64,000 nucleotides of DNA from an uncultured Candidatus Neoarthromitus sp. (GTDB lineage Bacteria; Bacillota; Clostridia; Clostridiales; Clostridiaceae), in assembly GCA_937890765.1 (NCBI GenBank), contig CALADQ010000023.1, positions 1-64,000 on the forward strand, written 5' to 3'. The notes beneath the pieces are model-generated. The model saw only the letters and a program-made list of their open reading frames with translations. It made no database searches and had not been told where the DNA came from. Below, piece by piece: positions 16,922 to 25,166 of this stretch; position 1 is the first letter of the stretch; each line of letters starts with the position of its first letter. The position numbers and the translations under genes were made by a program.

Positions 16922-17854
16922 TTGAAATTGTGTTTATCATTTGATATTGGAGGAACTTTTATAAAGTATGCTATAATAGATAGCACTGGAAAAATTAATT
17001 TTAAAGCAAAGATACAAACGCCGAGCTTTCCTTGTCGAGATACAATACCAAAAAAGATAATTGAAATTTATGAAGAATTTAAAAATAAATTTTCAATAGA
17101 TTGTATAGGAATTTCAACAGCTGGAATAGTAAATGTTGATACAGGTGTTGTTGAATATGCTGTCGAAAATATTCCAGCTTATACTGGAACAGATTTTATT
17201 GCAACTGTAGGAAAAAAATGTAACGCAGTTGTTTTTGTTGATAATGATGTTAATTCAGCAGCAGCTGGAGAAATGTGGTTAGGTAGTTCTAAAAATTTGA
17301 AAAATTTTTTGTGTTTGACTATAGGGACAGGAATAGGTGGAGCTATTGTAATAGATAATAAAATTTATAGAGGAAATAGTTTTGCAGGTGGAGAAGTTGG
17401 ACATTTTATTATAGTTCCAGATGGAAATAGATGTACTTGCGGTAAATCTGGATGTTATGAAAGATATGCTTCAACGTCGGCACTTATTAGAATGTACAAA
17501 GAAGAGATTGAAAAAAATGGTTTAAGAATTGGCAAAGATTTTGATGGTGAATATATAGTAGATTTGTATTACAAAGGTGATGAAATTGCCAAGAAAGTTT
17601 ATAATAAATTCTTAGATTACATTGCTTATGGAATTGCAAATTTAAGTCATATTCTTGATCCTGGTACAGTCATAATAGGTGGAGGAATATCTGCTCAAGG
17701 CAAACCTTTCTTTGATGAAATTAATAAAAGATTTAAAAAATATGCTCTTGAGTCTTACGCGAGGAATACGGAAATAAAGCAGGCGACATTGGCTAATGAT
17801 GCAGGAATGATTGGAGCAGCCTTCAATGCGTTCACAGCTTTTAATATGTTCTAA
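16922..17854 (+). CDS. nanK: ROK-family N-acetylmannosamine kinase
   Basis: The 310-residue sugar kinase has an N-terminal phosphate-binding loop SFDIGGTFIK, a GTGIGGAIV segment and the ROK zinc motif: His in GEVGHF, then CTCGKSGCYE. It phosphorylates N-acetylmannosamine between the NanA and NanE steps. Sugar specificity is inferred from the operon. I chose TTG 16922 because GGGAGTGAT at 16909-16917 is at the right distance and the protein then begins MKLCLSFDIGG, the usual ROK N-terminus; upstream in-frame ATGs lack a ribosome site. Confidence 0.9.
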   Translation: MKLCLSFDIGGTFIKYAIIDSTGKINFKAKIQTPSFPCRDTIPKKIIEIYEEFKNKFSIDCIGISTAGIVNVDTGVVEYAVENIPAYTGTDFIATVGKKCNAVVFVDNDVNSAAAGEMWLGSSKNLKNFLCLTIGTGIGGAIVIDNKIYRGNSFAGGEVGHFIIVPDGNRCTCGKSGCYERYASTSALIRMYKEEIEKNGLRIGKDFDGEYIVDLYYKGDEIAKKVYNKFLDYIAYGIANLSHILDPGTVIIGGGISAQGKPFFDEINKRFKKYALESYARNTEIKQATLANDAGMIGAAFNAFTAFNMF

Positions 17855-17890
17855 AGATTAATTACACTTTAAATTGGGGGTAAGAATGTT

Positions 17891-18451
17891 TTGTCAATAT
17901 TATTGGTTCCTATAGCTCTTGCTTTAGATGCTTTTGGAGTATCATTAAGTTTGGGATTTTCAAACAAGTATAAATTAAGACAGCTTATGTTGTTTTGTTT
18001 TAGTTTTGGATTGTTTCAGTTTTTACTTTCGTTTATTGGAGCAATATGTGGCGATATATTTAATTCGTATATTTTAAATATTAATAAATTTTTTGGTGGA
18101 TTTATAATCTTATTAGTTGGATTTATGATGCTTAAGGAAGCTTTTTTAAAGGAAAGAGAGGACAACGAAGAACGGGTACAAAAGAGGTTGTTCAACAACC
18201 TCTACGTAACCTTGGGAATTTCCGTTAGCGTGGATGCGCTTGTTGTTGGATTTAGTGCTTACAGTATTTATAGTTTGAATATTATATTTTTAAATACTTT
18301 GTTAGTTGGTGTTGTGACCTTAGCTTTGTGTGTTGTTGCAATTATTTTATCGATGTATTTAAGAAATAAAATTAGTTTTATTGCAAAATATGCAGATTTA
18401 ATGGGTGGAATAATATTAATACTTTTTGGTTTAAAGATGATTTTTACATAA
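17891..18451 (+). CDS. mntP: MntP-type manganese efflux pump
   Basis: The 186-residue protein has six membrane helices arranged as two homologous halves. Each half carries the family's acidic motif: ALALDAFGVSLSLG near the N-terminus and SVSVDALVVGFS in the second half. MntP exports Mn2+. The start is TTG 17891 behind GGGGGTAAG; the ATG at 17887 is out of frame. It sits 36 bases after nanK with no terminator, so it may share the nan transcript. A 10+10 base perfect palindrome lies in the linker between the halves. Confidence 0.9.
   Translation: MSILLVPIALALDAFGVSLSLGFSNKYKLRQLMLFCFSFGLFQFLLSFIGAICGDIFNSYILNINKFFGGFIILLVGFMMLKEAFLKEREDNEERVQKRLFNNLYVTLGISVSVDALVVGFSAYSIYSLNIIFLNTLLVGVVTLALCVVAIILSMYLRNKISFIAKYADLMGGIILILFGLKMIFT
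18183..18203. repeat. Perfect 21-base palindrome inside mntP
   Basis: AGAGGTTGTT (18183-18192) and AACAACCTCT (18194-18203) are exact inverted copies around one C. It encodes part of the hydrophilic linker of MntP. Confidence 0.8.
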
Positions 18452-18472
18452 TTCTGTAGTATAATTTTTATT

Positions 18473-18505
18473 AATTAGCAAGCTTACGATGCTTGTTAAT
18501 TTTTT
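18473..18505 (+). terminator. Intrinsic terminator between mntP and zur
   Basis: A stem of about 11 bp (AATTAGCAAGC with GCTTGTTAATT) closes a 7-base loop and is followed by TTTTTT. Confidence 0.8.
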
Positions 18506-18533
18506 ATATAAAAATTTTTTAGAGGTAGTTGCT

Positions 18534-18953
18534 GTGAAAAATGAAGATATTTTAAGTAAAGCTGGCCTGAAAATTACGAAATCGAGAGATGTTGTTCTCA
18601 ACATATTTAGAAGTACGGATAAAATTTTAAGCGCTTCTGAGATTTATGATATTTGTAAAGATAAAAATTTTAATATCAATTTATCAACAATTTATAGAAT
18701 TTGTGAAGCATTCTCTTCTAAAAAAATTTTGGATAAGTTAATAAATAGCCATAGGATAAATGGATATAAATTTTCTAATCAATCTCATTTTCACACGTTA
18801 AGTTGTAATTTGTGCAATAAAACAATAAAAATAAATTGTCCATTTAACATTTTGAGTCAATATATAGAAAACAGTACGGGATTCACGTTAACACAACATG
18901 ATATTGATATATCTGGAATTTGTGGTGAATGCAAAACAAGAACTAAAAATTAA
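18534..18953 (+). CDS. zur: Fur-family regulator, probably Zur
   Basis: The 139-residue protein has an N-terminal winged helix (GLKITKSRDVVLNIF, then STIYRICEAF as recognition helix) and a C-terminal metal domain with HFHTLSC, CNLC and CGEC. The two CxxC pairs form the structural zinc site. Zur rather than Fur is inferred from the adjacent znuABC genes. It starts at GTG 18534 behind AGAGGTAG; the upstream in-frame ATG 18489 lies in the preceding terminator. It converges with znuB and they share a terminator. Confidence 0.82.
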   Translation: MKNEDILSKAGLKITKSRDVVLNIFRSTDKILSASEIYDICKDKNFNINLSTIYRICEAFSSKKILDKLINSHRINGYKFSNQSHFHTLSCNLCNKTIKINCPFNILSQYIENSTGFTLTQHDIDISGICGECKTRTKN

Positions 18954-18971
18954 TTTAGTTCTTGTTTTTTG
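18933..18971. terminator. Bidirectional terminator between zur and znuB
   Basis: ACAAGAACTAAA pairs with TTTAGTTCTTGT and is flanked by A and T runs on both sides. It covers the 3' ends of both coding regions, which are one base apart. Confidence 0.85.
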
Positions 18972-19746
18972 TTATTATAAGACAAATTATTAAAATGAAA
19001 AGCGATGTTAATGCTATGGTTCCTCCTGGGGCTGTATTTAAATAATAACACAAAAATAATCCTAAAATTACTGAGAGCATTCCAAATATTATGGAGAGCA
19101 AAGTGGTTTTTGTGAATCCTTTTTTAAATGTAAATGATGCGGCAACGGGGATGACCATTACAGACGATACAACCAAAAGCCCAACGACTTTTATTGATGC
19201 AGAGATTGTAGCACTTAGTAAAACAGAAAACAAAGTGTTGAAAAACGAACTGTTTAGTTTTGACACTTTTGAAAATTCTTCATCGAGAATTATGAGGACG
19301 AATTTTCTTGAAAATTTTATAAGTAATATTATTACAATTATGCTTGTACATACGATAAACATCAAATCAGATTTATTTAATGTAAATATACTTCCTAAAA
19401 TTATGCTTTCAATATTTATGTTAACAATTCCACTACTCGAAATTATAATTGCAATTCCTAAACTCAAAGTTAGAATTATAGAAAGTGAAATCTCAGAAAA
19501 GTTTTTGTAATAGTTTCTCAAGAATTCTATTAGAATCGCACAAACAATTGTATATGAAATAGACATTGCAATTGAATTTATTCCAAATAAATATGAAATC
19601 GCAACACCAGCAAATGAAGCGTGAGAAAGAGTATCGCTTATGTATGAATAACGTTTTAAAACGATGAACGTTCCTATAAATGGACATATTATTGAAATAA
19701 ATATTCCTGCAATAAAAGCATTTCGTATAAATTCATATTTAAACAA
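18955..19746 (-). CDS. znuB: Zinc ABC transporter permease
   Basis: The 263-residue ABC-3 family permease has 7-8 hydrophobic helices, an SDTLSHASFAGVAISY segment typical of the ZnuB/MntB/TroC family and an ASIKVVGLLVVSSVMVIPVA segment before the last helices. It forms the membrane channel for zinc (or possibly manganese) with ZnuC and ZnuA. Its start overlaps the end of znuC by 8 bases. Zinc specificity is inferred from zur. Confidence 0.9.
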   Translation of the reverse strand: MFKYEFIRNAFIAGIFISIICPFIGTFIVLKRYSYISDTLSHASFAGVAISYLFGINSIAMSISYTIVCAILIEFLRNYYKNFSEISLSIILTLSLGIAIIISSSGIVNINIESIILGSIFTLNKSDLMFIVCTSIIVIILLIKFSRKFVLIILDEEFSKVSKLNSSFFNTLFSVLLSATISASIKVVGLLVVSSVMVIPVAASFTFKKGFTKTTLLSIIFGMLSVILGLFLCYYLNTAPGGTIALTSLFILIICLIITKNKN

Positions 19747-20404
19747 GATACATTATACCGTCCTTCATTAAAAATATTTTGTTTGCATAATTCTCAGAAA
19801 AATTTTTGTTGTGTTCAACTATGACAATCGTAATGTTTTTATTGTTCAATTCTTTAAGGTCGTTGTAGATTATAAATTTTCCCTCTTCATCTAAATTGTT
19901 TGTTGGCTCATCTACAATAAGCAATTCTGTTTTTTTCAAAAGAGCACGAACGAGCATTAATTTTTGAATTTGCCCACCAGAAAGTTTTCCTATTAATGAA
20001 TCCATAGAATTTTTTAATTCGTATTTCTCACAAAGCTCAATTGCGTTTTTAAAACTAACTTTTAATTCTCTTGAGTTGTATTTTAAAAATTCTTTTACCG
20101 TTATTGGGAAATCACGATTAAAATTTGAAGATTGTGGAATATATGAAATATGATTTGTATTTATATTTACCGAACAATTGTTTGTTTTGATTAGATTTAA
20201 AATTATTTTCAGAAGTGTACTTTTGCCTGAACCATTTTTTCCCGTTATGCAAACAAAATCTCCTTTATTTATTGAGAAACTTACATTTTTGAAAATTTCT
20301 TTTTTATTATCAAAACTAAAATTTAAATTTTTTACGTCAATTATTTTATTATCAAAAATATTTTCATCGTAATTTATTTTATTTAATTTAACAGATTCTA
20401 GCAT
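19739..20404 (-). CDS. znuC: Zinc ABC transporter ATPase
   Basis: The 221-residue ABC ATPase has Walker A GKNGSGKST, signature LSGGQIQKL and Walker B LLIVDEPTNNLD. I set the start at the ATG at 20404 behind GGAGATTTT; longer in-frame readings cross the divergent promoter region and have no ribosome site. A run of about 18 residues before the first ABC strand is a little longer than usual. It powers ZnuB and is divergent from znuA. Confidence 0.9.
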   Translation of the reverse strand: MLESVKLNKINYDENIFDNKIIDVKNLNFSFDNKKEIFKNVSFSINKGDFVCITGKNGSGKSTLLKIILNLIKTNNCSVNINTNHISYIPQSSNFNRDFPITVKEFLKYNSRELKVSFKNAIELCEKYELKNSMDSLIGKLSGGQIQKLMLVRALLKKTELLIVDEPTNNLDEEGKFIIYNDLKELNNKNITIVIVEHNKNFSENYANKIFLMKDGIMYLV

Positions 20405-20417
20405 AAAATCTCCATTA

Positions 20418-20446
20418 TTGACATGTATTATTTTTATATGTATTAT
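20418..20446 (+). promoter_or_regulatory. Promoter for znuA with a repeated 9-mer, candidate Zur-controlled region
   Basis: TTGACA at 20418-20423 and TATTAT at 20441-20446 are separated by exactly 17 bases. ATGTATTAT occurs at 20423-20431 and 20438-20446, so the second copy covers the -10 box. It lies in the 100-base gap between divergent znuC and znuA. No textbook Zur box is present. Confidence 0.65.
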
Positions 20447-20504
20447 AAACTTAATGCGATTGGTTTGCAATAAAATTATAAAAATAAAAGGAGAAATTAA
20501 TTTA

Positions 20505-21377
20505 ATGATAAAAAATTTTAAAGTTTTTTTCGTGTTGCCATTTTTATTTTTGATATTTTTATCTTGTACAAGCACTTCAAGTGAAGATAATAATTCAAAA
20601 TTGAAAATTGTTTCAAGTTTAAATCCAAATTACAATCTTGTAAAATACATAGCTCAAGATAAAGTTGAAAATTATTTGTTGCCATTTAGTTCGGATTCTC
20701 ACAATTTTGAATTTAAACCTTCCGATGTTAAAAATATAGAAGATGCTGATGTGGTTTTTTATATAGGATTGTCTATTGATGATAAGATTTTAGATTTGTC
20801 AAAAGACAAAAATAAATTTATTAAAACAACTGAGGGAGCTTCTCTTATAAAATTGGATGAAAATGATTTAAATAATCATGATGGATACATTTATGATCCA
20901 CATGTTTGGTTGAGTCTTAAAGAGTATATTGTTATGGGAAAAAATGTTTTGGATTCTCTCGTAAAGTTAGATCCAGAGAATGAAAATTTTTATAACAAAA
21001 ATTACGAAGATTTTTTGGACAGGGCAAATTCAATTTTTGAAACTTACAAAAAAGATTTTGACACTTTGGTTAATAAAGAATTTTTAAGTAATCACGATTC
21101 GTACGGATATTTGGCTAGAGATTTTGGGCTCGTTAATTCAAGTTTGTATGATATTGCAAATCATGGTGAATTAAATTTGCAAGGAATGATTAGTGCTATT
21201 GAAAATAAAAACATAAAACTCATACTCGGAGATAAGTCAAGTTCAAATAACGAGCTTGAAGTTATAAGTAATGCTTTGAATTCTCAATACAAATTGGTTA
21301 GTAACTTGGAAGTAGAGGGAGATTATTTCACAGAATATGAAAGATTATTGAGTTCGATTTATGATGGATTAAGATAG
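20505..21377 (+). CDS. znuA: Zinc-binding lipoprotein of the Znu ABC transporter
   Basis: The 290-residue cluster A-I substrate-binding protein has an N-terminal lipoprotein signal ending FLSC. The metal ligands expected of ZnuA are present as three histidines, in SDSHNFEF, YDPHVWLS and SNHDSYGY, plus an acidic residue in ILGDKSS. The His-rich loop seen in many ZnuA proteins is short here, with one extra His before the second ligand. The ATG at 20505 follows AAAGGAG. It delivers zinc to ZnuBC, encoded divergently. Confidence 0.92.
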   Translation: MIKNFKVFFVLPFLFLIFLSCTSTSSEDNNSKLKIVSSLNPNYNLVKYIAQDKVENYLLPFSSDSHNFEFKPSDVKNIEDADVVFYIGLSIDDKILDLSKDKNKFIKTTEGASLIKLDENDLNNHDGYIYDPHVWLSLKEYIVMGKNVLDSLVKLDPENENFYNKNYEDFLDRANSIFETYKKDFDTLVNKEFLSNHDSYGYLARDFGLVNSSLYDIANHGELNLQGMISAIENKNIKLILGDKSSSNNELEVISNALNSQYKLVSNLEVEGDYFTEYERLLSSIYDGLR

Positions 21378-21389
21378 GAGAAAAATTTT

Positions 21390-21758
21390 ATGGATTTTGA
21401 TAGTATTGTGTTAATGCATAAACAAGATGGAAAATTTTTAGGTGAGGGCTTTAGCGTAAATATTGAAAAATGTTTTGATAATATTAAAGAGTTTTATGAG
21501 GAAGATGAAAAAATATTTTTGACTTTGAGTTTGGAGAAAGAATTTTCAGATGAGGAATTTTATAACATAATTGAAAATTTTGATTACGATGAGTTTGAAA
21601 ATTTAGGAATTCAAATTTCTCCAAAAGATGATGAGTATTATCCAACATTTTTAATTGAAATACCTAATTCATCTGTTGAACATATTAAATTTAAAATACA
21701 TTCTTTACTAGATTTGTTTGATGAAAAAGTAGTTAAAATTTATTGTAATAATATGTAA
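21390..21758 (+). CDS. Small acidic protein of unknown function
   Basis: The 122-residue soluble protein is rich in Asp and Glu (for example EEDEKIF, DYDEFENL) with no signal peptide or membrane helix. It begins 12 bases after znuA behind AGGAG and ends before a strong terminator, so it is probably the last gene of the znuA transcript. A role in metal homeostasis is only a positional guess. I do not recognise the family. Confidence 0.7.
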   Translation: MDFDSIVLMHKQDGKFLGEGFSVNIEKCFDNIKEFYEEDEKIFLTLSLEKEFSDEEFYNIIENFDYDEFENLGIQISPKDDEYYPTFLIEIPNSSVEHIKFKIHSLLDLFDEKVVKIYCNNM

Positions 21759-21781
21759 AATAGTATACAATTATCAATCAT

Positions 21782-21816
21782 AGCTAGCTATTAAATTAAT
21801 TTTAGTAGCTAGCTCT
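21782..21816 (+). terminator. Intrinsic terminator of the znuA transcript
   Basis: AGCTAGCTA pairs with TAGCTAGCT with AT-rich extension in the loop, followed by CTTATTTT. Confidence 0.7.
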
Positions 21817-21833
21817 TATTTTAGGTGATAGTT

Positions 21834-22817
21834 ATGAAATTTTTGCAAAATATATCTTATAAGATAATAAGTTCCATTGAAAAAGATTTTAAATTTTCAA
21901 AATATACAATTGATTCTAGAGAAAGTTCAATTAGTGTTTATGTGAGAGAAAATAGAGATTTTGTTCTCTGTGTAAATTTCACAAATTTAAATTCATACAT
22001 AAATTCAAACAAGGCCATTCATAATTTTTTTTATTCAAAAGGGATTAAGTATAGTTTGGTGAACATATTTATAGTTCCTTCACTTGAAGGAATTGAAAAT
22101 ACATATTTTCAAACTGATGTTTATGAAGAGGCAATTTTTATTGAGGAAGAAACGGGAAAAGTAAAAAGTTTTAACATTCATAGCGTTGGATTTTTAAATC
22201 ACGTTAAAAATATTTGCAAAGGTTCACAAAAAAAATCTACAGATTATAAAAACAATCACATAACAATGTCTATAATATTGTTTGTTATACTTCTGTATTT
22301 TATTTTTGGAACAATATCTGGAGATATTTCTTCAATAAGAGATGAAGTTCTTCTTTGGGCGGGAGCTAAGATGGATGTTCTAATAAAATCAGGAGAGTAC
22401 CATAGACTTTTTTTGTCTGCGTTTATACATAAAAATTTTGTTCAATTGATAGTTGGAATTATAACTTTGTTTTTTACAGGGAGCATTGTTGAAAAAAATA
22501 TTGGGAAATTGAATTATGTTATTTTGATTTTGCTAGGAATATTTTTTGGAAATTTTGCAAGCTATGTATTTAATTTTTCAAATGTTTTTGGAGTGGGACT
22601 TTATGTTATAAATTATGCTCTTATAGGTTCGTTATTTATTTTGGCGTTTAAGCATCGACACAAAGTAAACAAACTGTTTTTTATTTTTGTATTTTCGCTT
22701 ATAGGAATTAATTTAATAAATAGTATGTTTTTAATAAATATAGATAACTTTGGAAGTTTATCGTCATTTATAATTGGAATTATTTTTACAAAATTAGTTT
22801 ATTCGTTTAAGAAATAG
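21834..22817 (+). CDS. Rhomboid-fold membrane protein, catalytic serine replaced (pseudo-rhomboid 1)
   Basis: A soluble N-terminal domain of about 140 residues precedes six or seven membrane helices. The rhomboid signature region GEYHRLFLSAFIH matches the GEWWRLxTxxFLH pattern, and EKNIGKLNY fits the next loop. At the catalytic GxSG position the sequence reads GLYV, with Y257 where serine is expected, and the last-helix histidine position reads serine in SLSSF. It is probably a non-proteolytic rhomboid relative. The ATG at 21834 is used behind AGGTGAT. It is followed by a second degenerate rhomboid gene 39 bases downstream. Confidence 0.72.
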   Translation: MKFLQNISYKIISSIEKDFKFSKYTIDSRESSISVYVRENRDFVLCVNFTNLNSYINSNKAIHNFFYSKGIKYSLVNIFIVPSLEGIENTYFQTDVYEEAIFIEEETGKVKSFNIHSVGFLNHVKNICKGSQKKSTDYKNNHITMSIILFVILLYFIFGTISGDISSIRDEVLLWAGAKMDVLIKSGEYHRLFLSAFIHKNFVQLIVGIITLFFTGSIVEKNIGKLNYVILILLGIFFGNFASYVFNFSNVFGVGLYVINYALIGSLFILAFKHRHKVNKLFFIFVFSLIGINLINSMFLINIDNFGSLSSFIIGIIFTKLVYSFKK

Positions 22818-22856
22818 TTTAAGAAAATTTAAATTTTTAAAAAGGGAAGTTACATT

Positions 22857-23591
22857 ATGATTCATAAAAACGTTAATGTGTGTGAAAAAGAAGATACAAA
22901 AGATTTTAAAATCGATGAAAATATTTTTTCCTTGGATACTATCGAAATAGATAAAGACAAAATAATTAAATCTCCTCCTAAAGCGAAACACTTTACAAAT
23001 AACGAAGCTTTTCCTATTTTGAGTATAGGACTTATAGTTATTTATGGAATCATATACCTTTTGTGCGTATATGGAAAACATAATTTAATTGATGTTGATT
23101 TTGGCTTTTTAAAAAGTTTGGGAGTTGCAACTGGAGATGAAATATTAAGTGGAAATTTTTCTGCTTTAATATTAAATGTTTTTGTTCATAGAAGCATTTG
23201 GGATTTGGTTAACACGATTTTTATTTTGGTGTTTTGTGGATTCTTCATTGAAAGATACATAAAAAGAAGCGTCATTTTAAGTATGTATTTTATTTGTGCA
23301 ATTATATTTAATATAATTTCGTTGTTTGTTTTCCCACAAGAATATTATTTAGGTTCTTTTACAATAATGGCTTGTCTAATAGGAATGTGTTTGTATTTTT
23401 CTTATAGATTTAGAAGATTTGTAATGACAATTGATTTATATATTTATTTTGCGTTAACCGTAATAGGATTTTTCTTAAGCTATATGATTTCATTTTATAA
23501 CGTACTTCAATTTGCAATATCTTTTTTATCTGGAATTTTCGCAATATTTGTTTTAGATACGAAATGTTTGAGAGAAAATAGGAAAAGATGA
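22857..23591 (+). CDS. Rhomboid-fold membrane protein, catalytic site altered (pseudo-rhomboid 2)
   Basis: The 244-residue protein has a cytoplasmic N-terminus of about 55 residues and six predicted helices. The rhomboid landmark LSGNFSALILNVFVH is present, then a loop FIERYIKR. The catalytic GASG segment corresponds to GSFT (166-169), so the serine is displaced or absent, and the partner histidine position reads phenylalanine. It resembles the upstream gene in layout but is shorter. The pair is probably co-transcribed and may form one membrane complex. Confidence 0.68.
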   Translation: MIHKNVNVCEKEDTKDFKIDENIFSLDTIEIDKDKIIKSPPKAKHFTNNEAFPILSIGLIVIYGIIYLLCVYGKHNLIDVDFGFLKSLGVATGDEILSGNFSALILNVFVHRSIWDLVNTIFILVFCGFFIERYIKRSVILSMYFICAIIFNIISLFVFPQEYYLGSFTIMACLIGMCLYFSYRFRRFVMTIDLYIYFALTVIGFFLSYMISFYNVLQFAISFLSGIFAIFVLDTKCLRENRKR

Positions 23592-23752
23592 AGATAGAAC
23601 AAAACACAATTTAAAATTGTAAGTTATGATTTAAATTCACTTTAATAAAGTAAATTTTTATGATATTATTTTTGTTAGGAATTTAGATTGTTAATCGTAA
23701 AAAAATTTTTAGATTGCATTATTTTAATCATGTAAAAATAAGGAGTGATATT

Positions 23753-24850
23753 TTGAATCTTTCTCAAATTAAAATTAGGTTAAAAGCTGAAAACATTCAA
23801 TCCTTTATAAATGACTTTGTAAAAGTAGACGGTATTGTAATTTCTGATATAAAATTATGCGATGATATGATTTTAATAAATAAAATTAAGTATAAATCTT
23901 TTGGTGCAATTAGTATAGGATTAAAGATTGAGCGTATACAAGATGGAGTTTTGTCTGTAACTATAAAAAAACTTAAGGCGATAAGTATACCTATAAGTGT
24001 TGTGCCTGTGAATTTTATACTTAAAATGGTTTTAAATAAAATAGATGTGCCTGGAGTGTTTTGTGATGGAAAGCGTATACAAATTGATTTAGGAATTTTG
24101 TTCAAAAAGTTTGAAGTTGATTTTTTATCTCTTGATATAAAAGATATTAGTATAAATAATGAAAGCATTGATGTGGTTGTTGGAAATTTTGATTTTGATA
24201 TGGAAAATTTAATGAGTAAGTCTAAGAAGAATGAAAAAACAGAAAATAAGGAACAATATAATGAAGTTGAAGCTCCAAAAATTAAAGTTGTTGACAAAGT
24301 AAATTTTTCATATCAAAAAGTTAATGATGTTCAATCAAATTATTTCATAAAGGAAAGTCATGAGCTTCAAAATTTTAGTTATAAGGAAAGTGATTCTGTG
24401 GAAGAAAATGAAATTTATTTTAGTCAATATTCACGAGTTAGAAATAGTCTTTATAATGAAAAATTTGAAAATTCAAGTAGAGAAATAATTGGAAAGATAC
24501 TTTTTGTTCTTCCTGATATATGCGTTTTGTGTTACAGACTTTTGAGAGACAAGAGAATTAAAAAAGGACTAAAACTTTTGTTGATTTTCACTCTTTCGTA
24601 TTTGTTAAATCCTTTTGATTTTATAAACACAAAATTTTCAATTTTAAGCAAAATTGACGATACTCTCCTTTTAATATTCACGTTGAATAAAGTATTTACT
24701 TCAGTTGATAAAAGGATTTTGGAATTGTATTTTGACGGAAGTTCTGACACTTTGGATTTTTTAGTAGATAGCTTTGATGTTTTCAATCAGTTTTTAGGTG
24801 GAGATAGAATAAATAAATTGTATTCTATTGTTGAAAAATTTGTAAAGTAA
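23753..24850 (+). CDS. DUF1232 (YkvA-type) membrane protein with N-terminal beta-rich domain
   Basis: The 365-residue protein has an N-terminal part (about 1-140) of repeating beta strands, of the kind seen in DUF2993/LmeA-like lipid-associated domains; that similarity is tentative. A low-complexity charged linker follows, then a C-terminal DUF1232 segment with two helices and the family pattern KKGLKLLLIFTLSYLLNPFDF...DDTLLL. Function is unknown; a role at the membrane surface is likely. The start is TTG 23753 behind AAGGAGTGAT. Confidence 0.7.
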   Translation: MNLSQIKIRLKAENIQSFINDFVKVDGIVISDIKLCDDMILINKIKYKSFGAISIGLKIERIQDGVLSVTIKKLKAISIPISVVPVNFILKMVLNKIDVPGVFCDGKRIQIDLGILFKKFEVDFLSLDIKDISINNESIDVVVGNFDFDMENLMSKSKKNEKTENKEQYNEVEAPKIKVVDKVNFSYQKVNDVQSNYFIKESHELQNFSYKESDSVEENEIYFSQYSRVRNSLYNEKFENSSREIIGKILFVLPDICVLCYRLLRDKRIKKGLKLLLIFTLSYLLNPFDFINTKFSILSKIDDTLLLIFTLNKVFTSVDKRILELYFDGSSDTLDFLVDSFDVFNQFLGGDRINKLYSIVEKFVK

Positions 24851-24932
24851 GAGACTGAATTAGTAAGTAAGAATAAAATTCATAATTAAACGAATAATAA
24901 TTCTGTGAATTTATTAAAGAGAGGGTTTGATT

Positions 24933-25091
24933 ATGAATCGTTTTTTATTTGGAGGAGTTGCAGGTGCTTTACTAGGTGTAACCTTTGCAATGTTTTTTCC
25001 TTGTTGTGGTAAAAAATCTTTAAACAAGATTAAGAGAACTAAAGACAAAGTATTTAAAAAGCTAGGGGACTATATATGTGAAATAATTTAG
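24933..25091 (+). CDS. Small membrane protein of 52 residues
   Basis: This short frame has its ATG 9 bases after GAGGG. The protein has one glycine-rich helix (FGGVAGALLGVTFAMFF), then PCCGKK and a basic tail with a second cysteine near the end. The helix-plus-charged-tail layout resembles YtxH-like small proteins. It is followed immediately by a terminator and precedes a pair of HTH-TPR regulators. Codon use and ribosome site support a real gene. Confidence 0.65.
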   Translation: MNRFLFGGVAGALLGVTFAMFFPCCGKKSLNKIKRTKDKVFKKLGDYICEII

Positions 25092-25093
25092 TC

Positions 25094-25119
25094 AGACTCT
25101 TTTATAAGAGTCTTTTTTT
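25094..25119 (+). terminator. Intrinsic terminator after the 52-residue gene
   Basis: AGACTCTT pairs with AAGAGTCT around TTAT, followed by a seven-base T run. Confidence 0.85.
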
Positions 25120-25166
25120 GATGTTTTTTAGTTAAATTAAATTTTGTGAGAAGGAATTAATTTATA

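Noticed and set aside
18016..18198. Reverse-strand open frame inside mntP
   Set aside because: It is opposite a well-supported gene, lacks a ribosome site and has no recognisable protein pattern.
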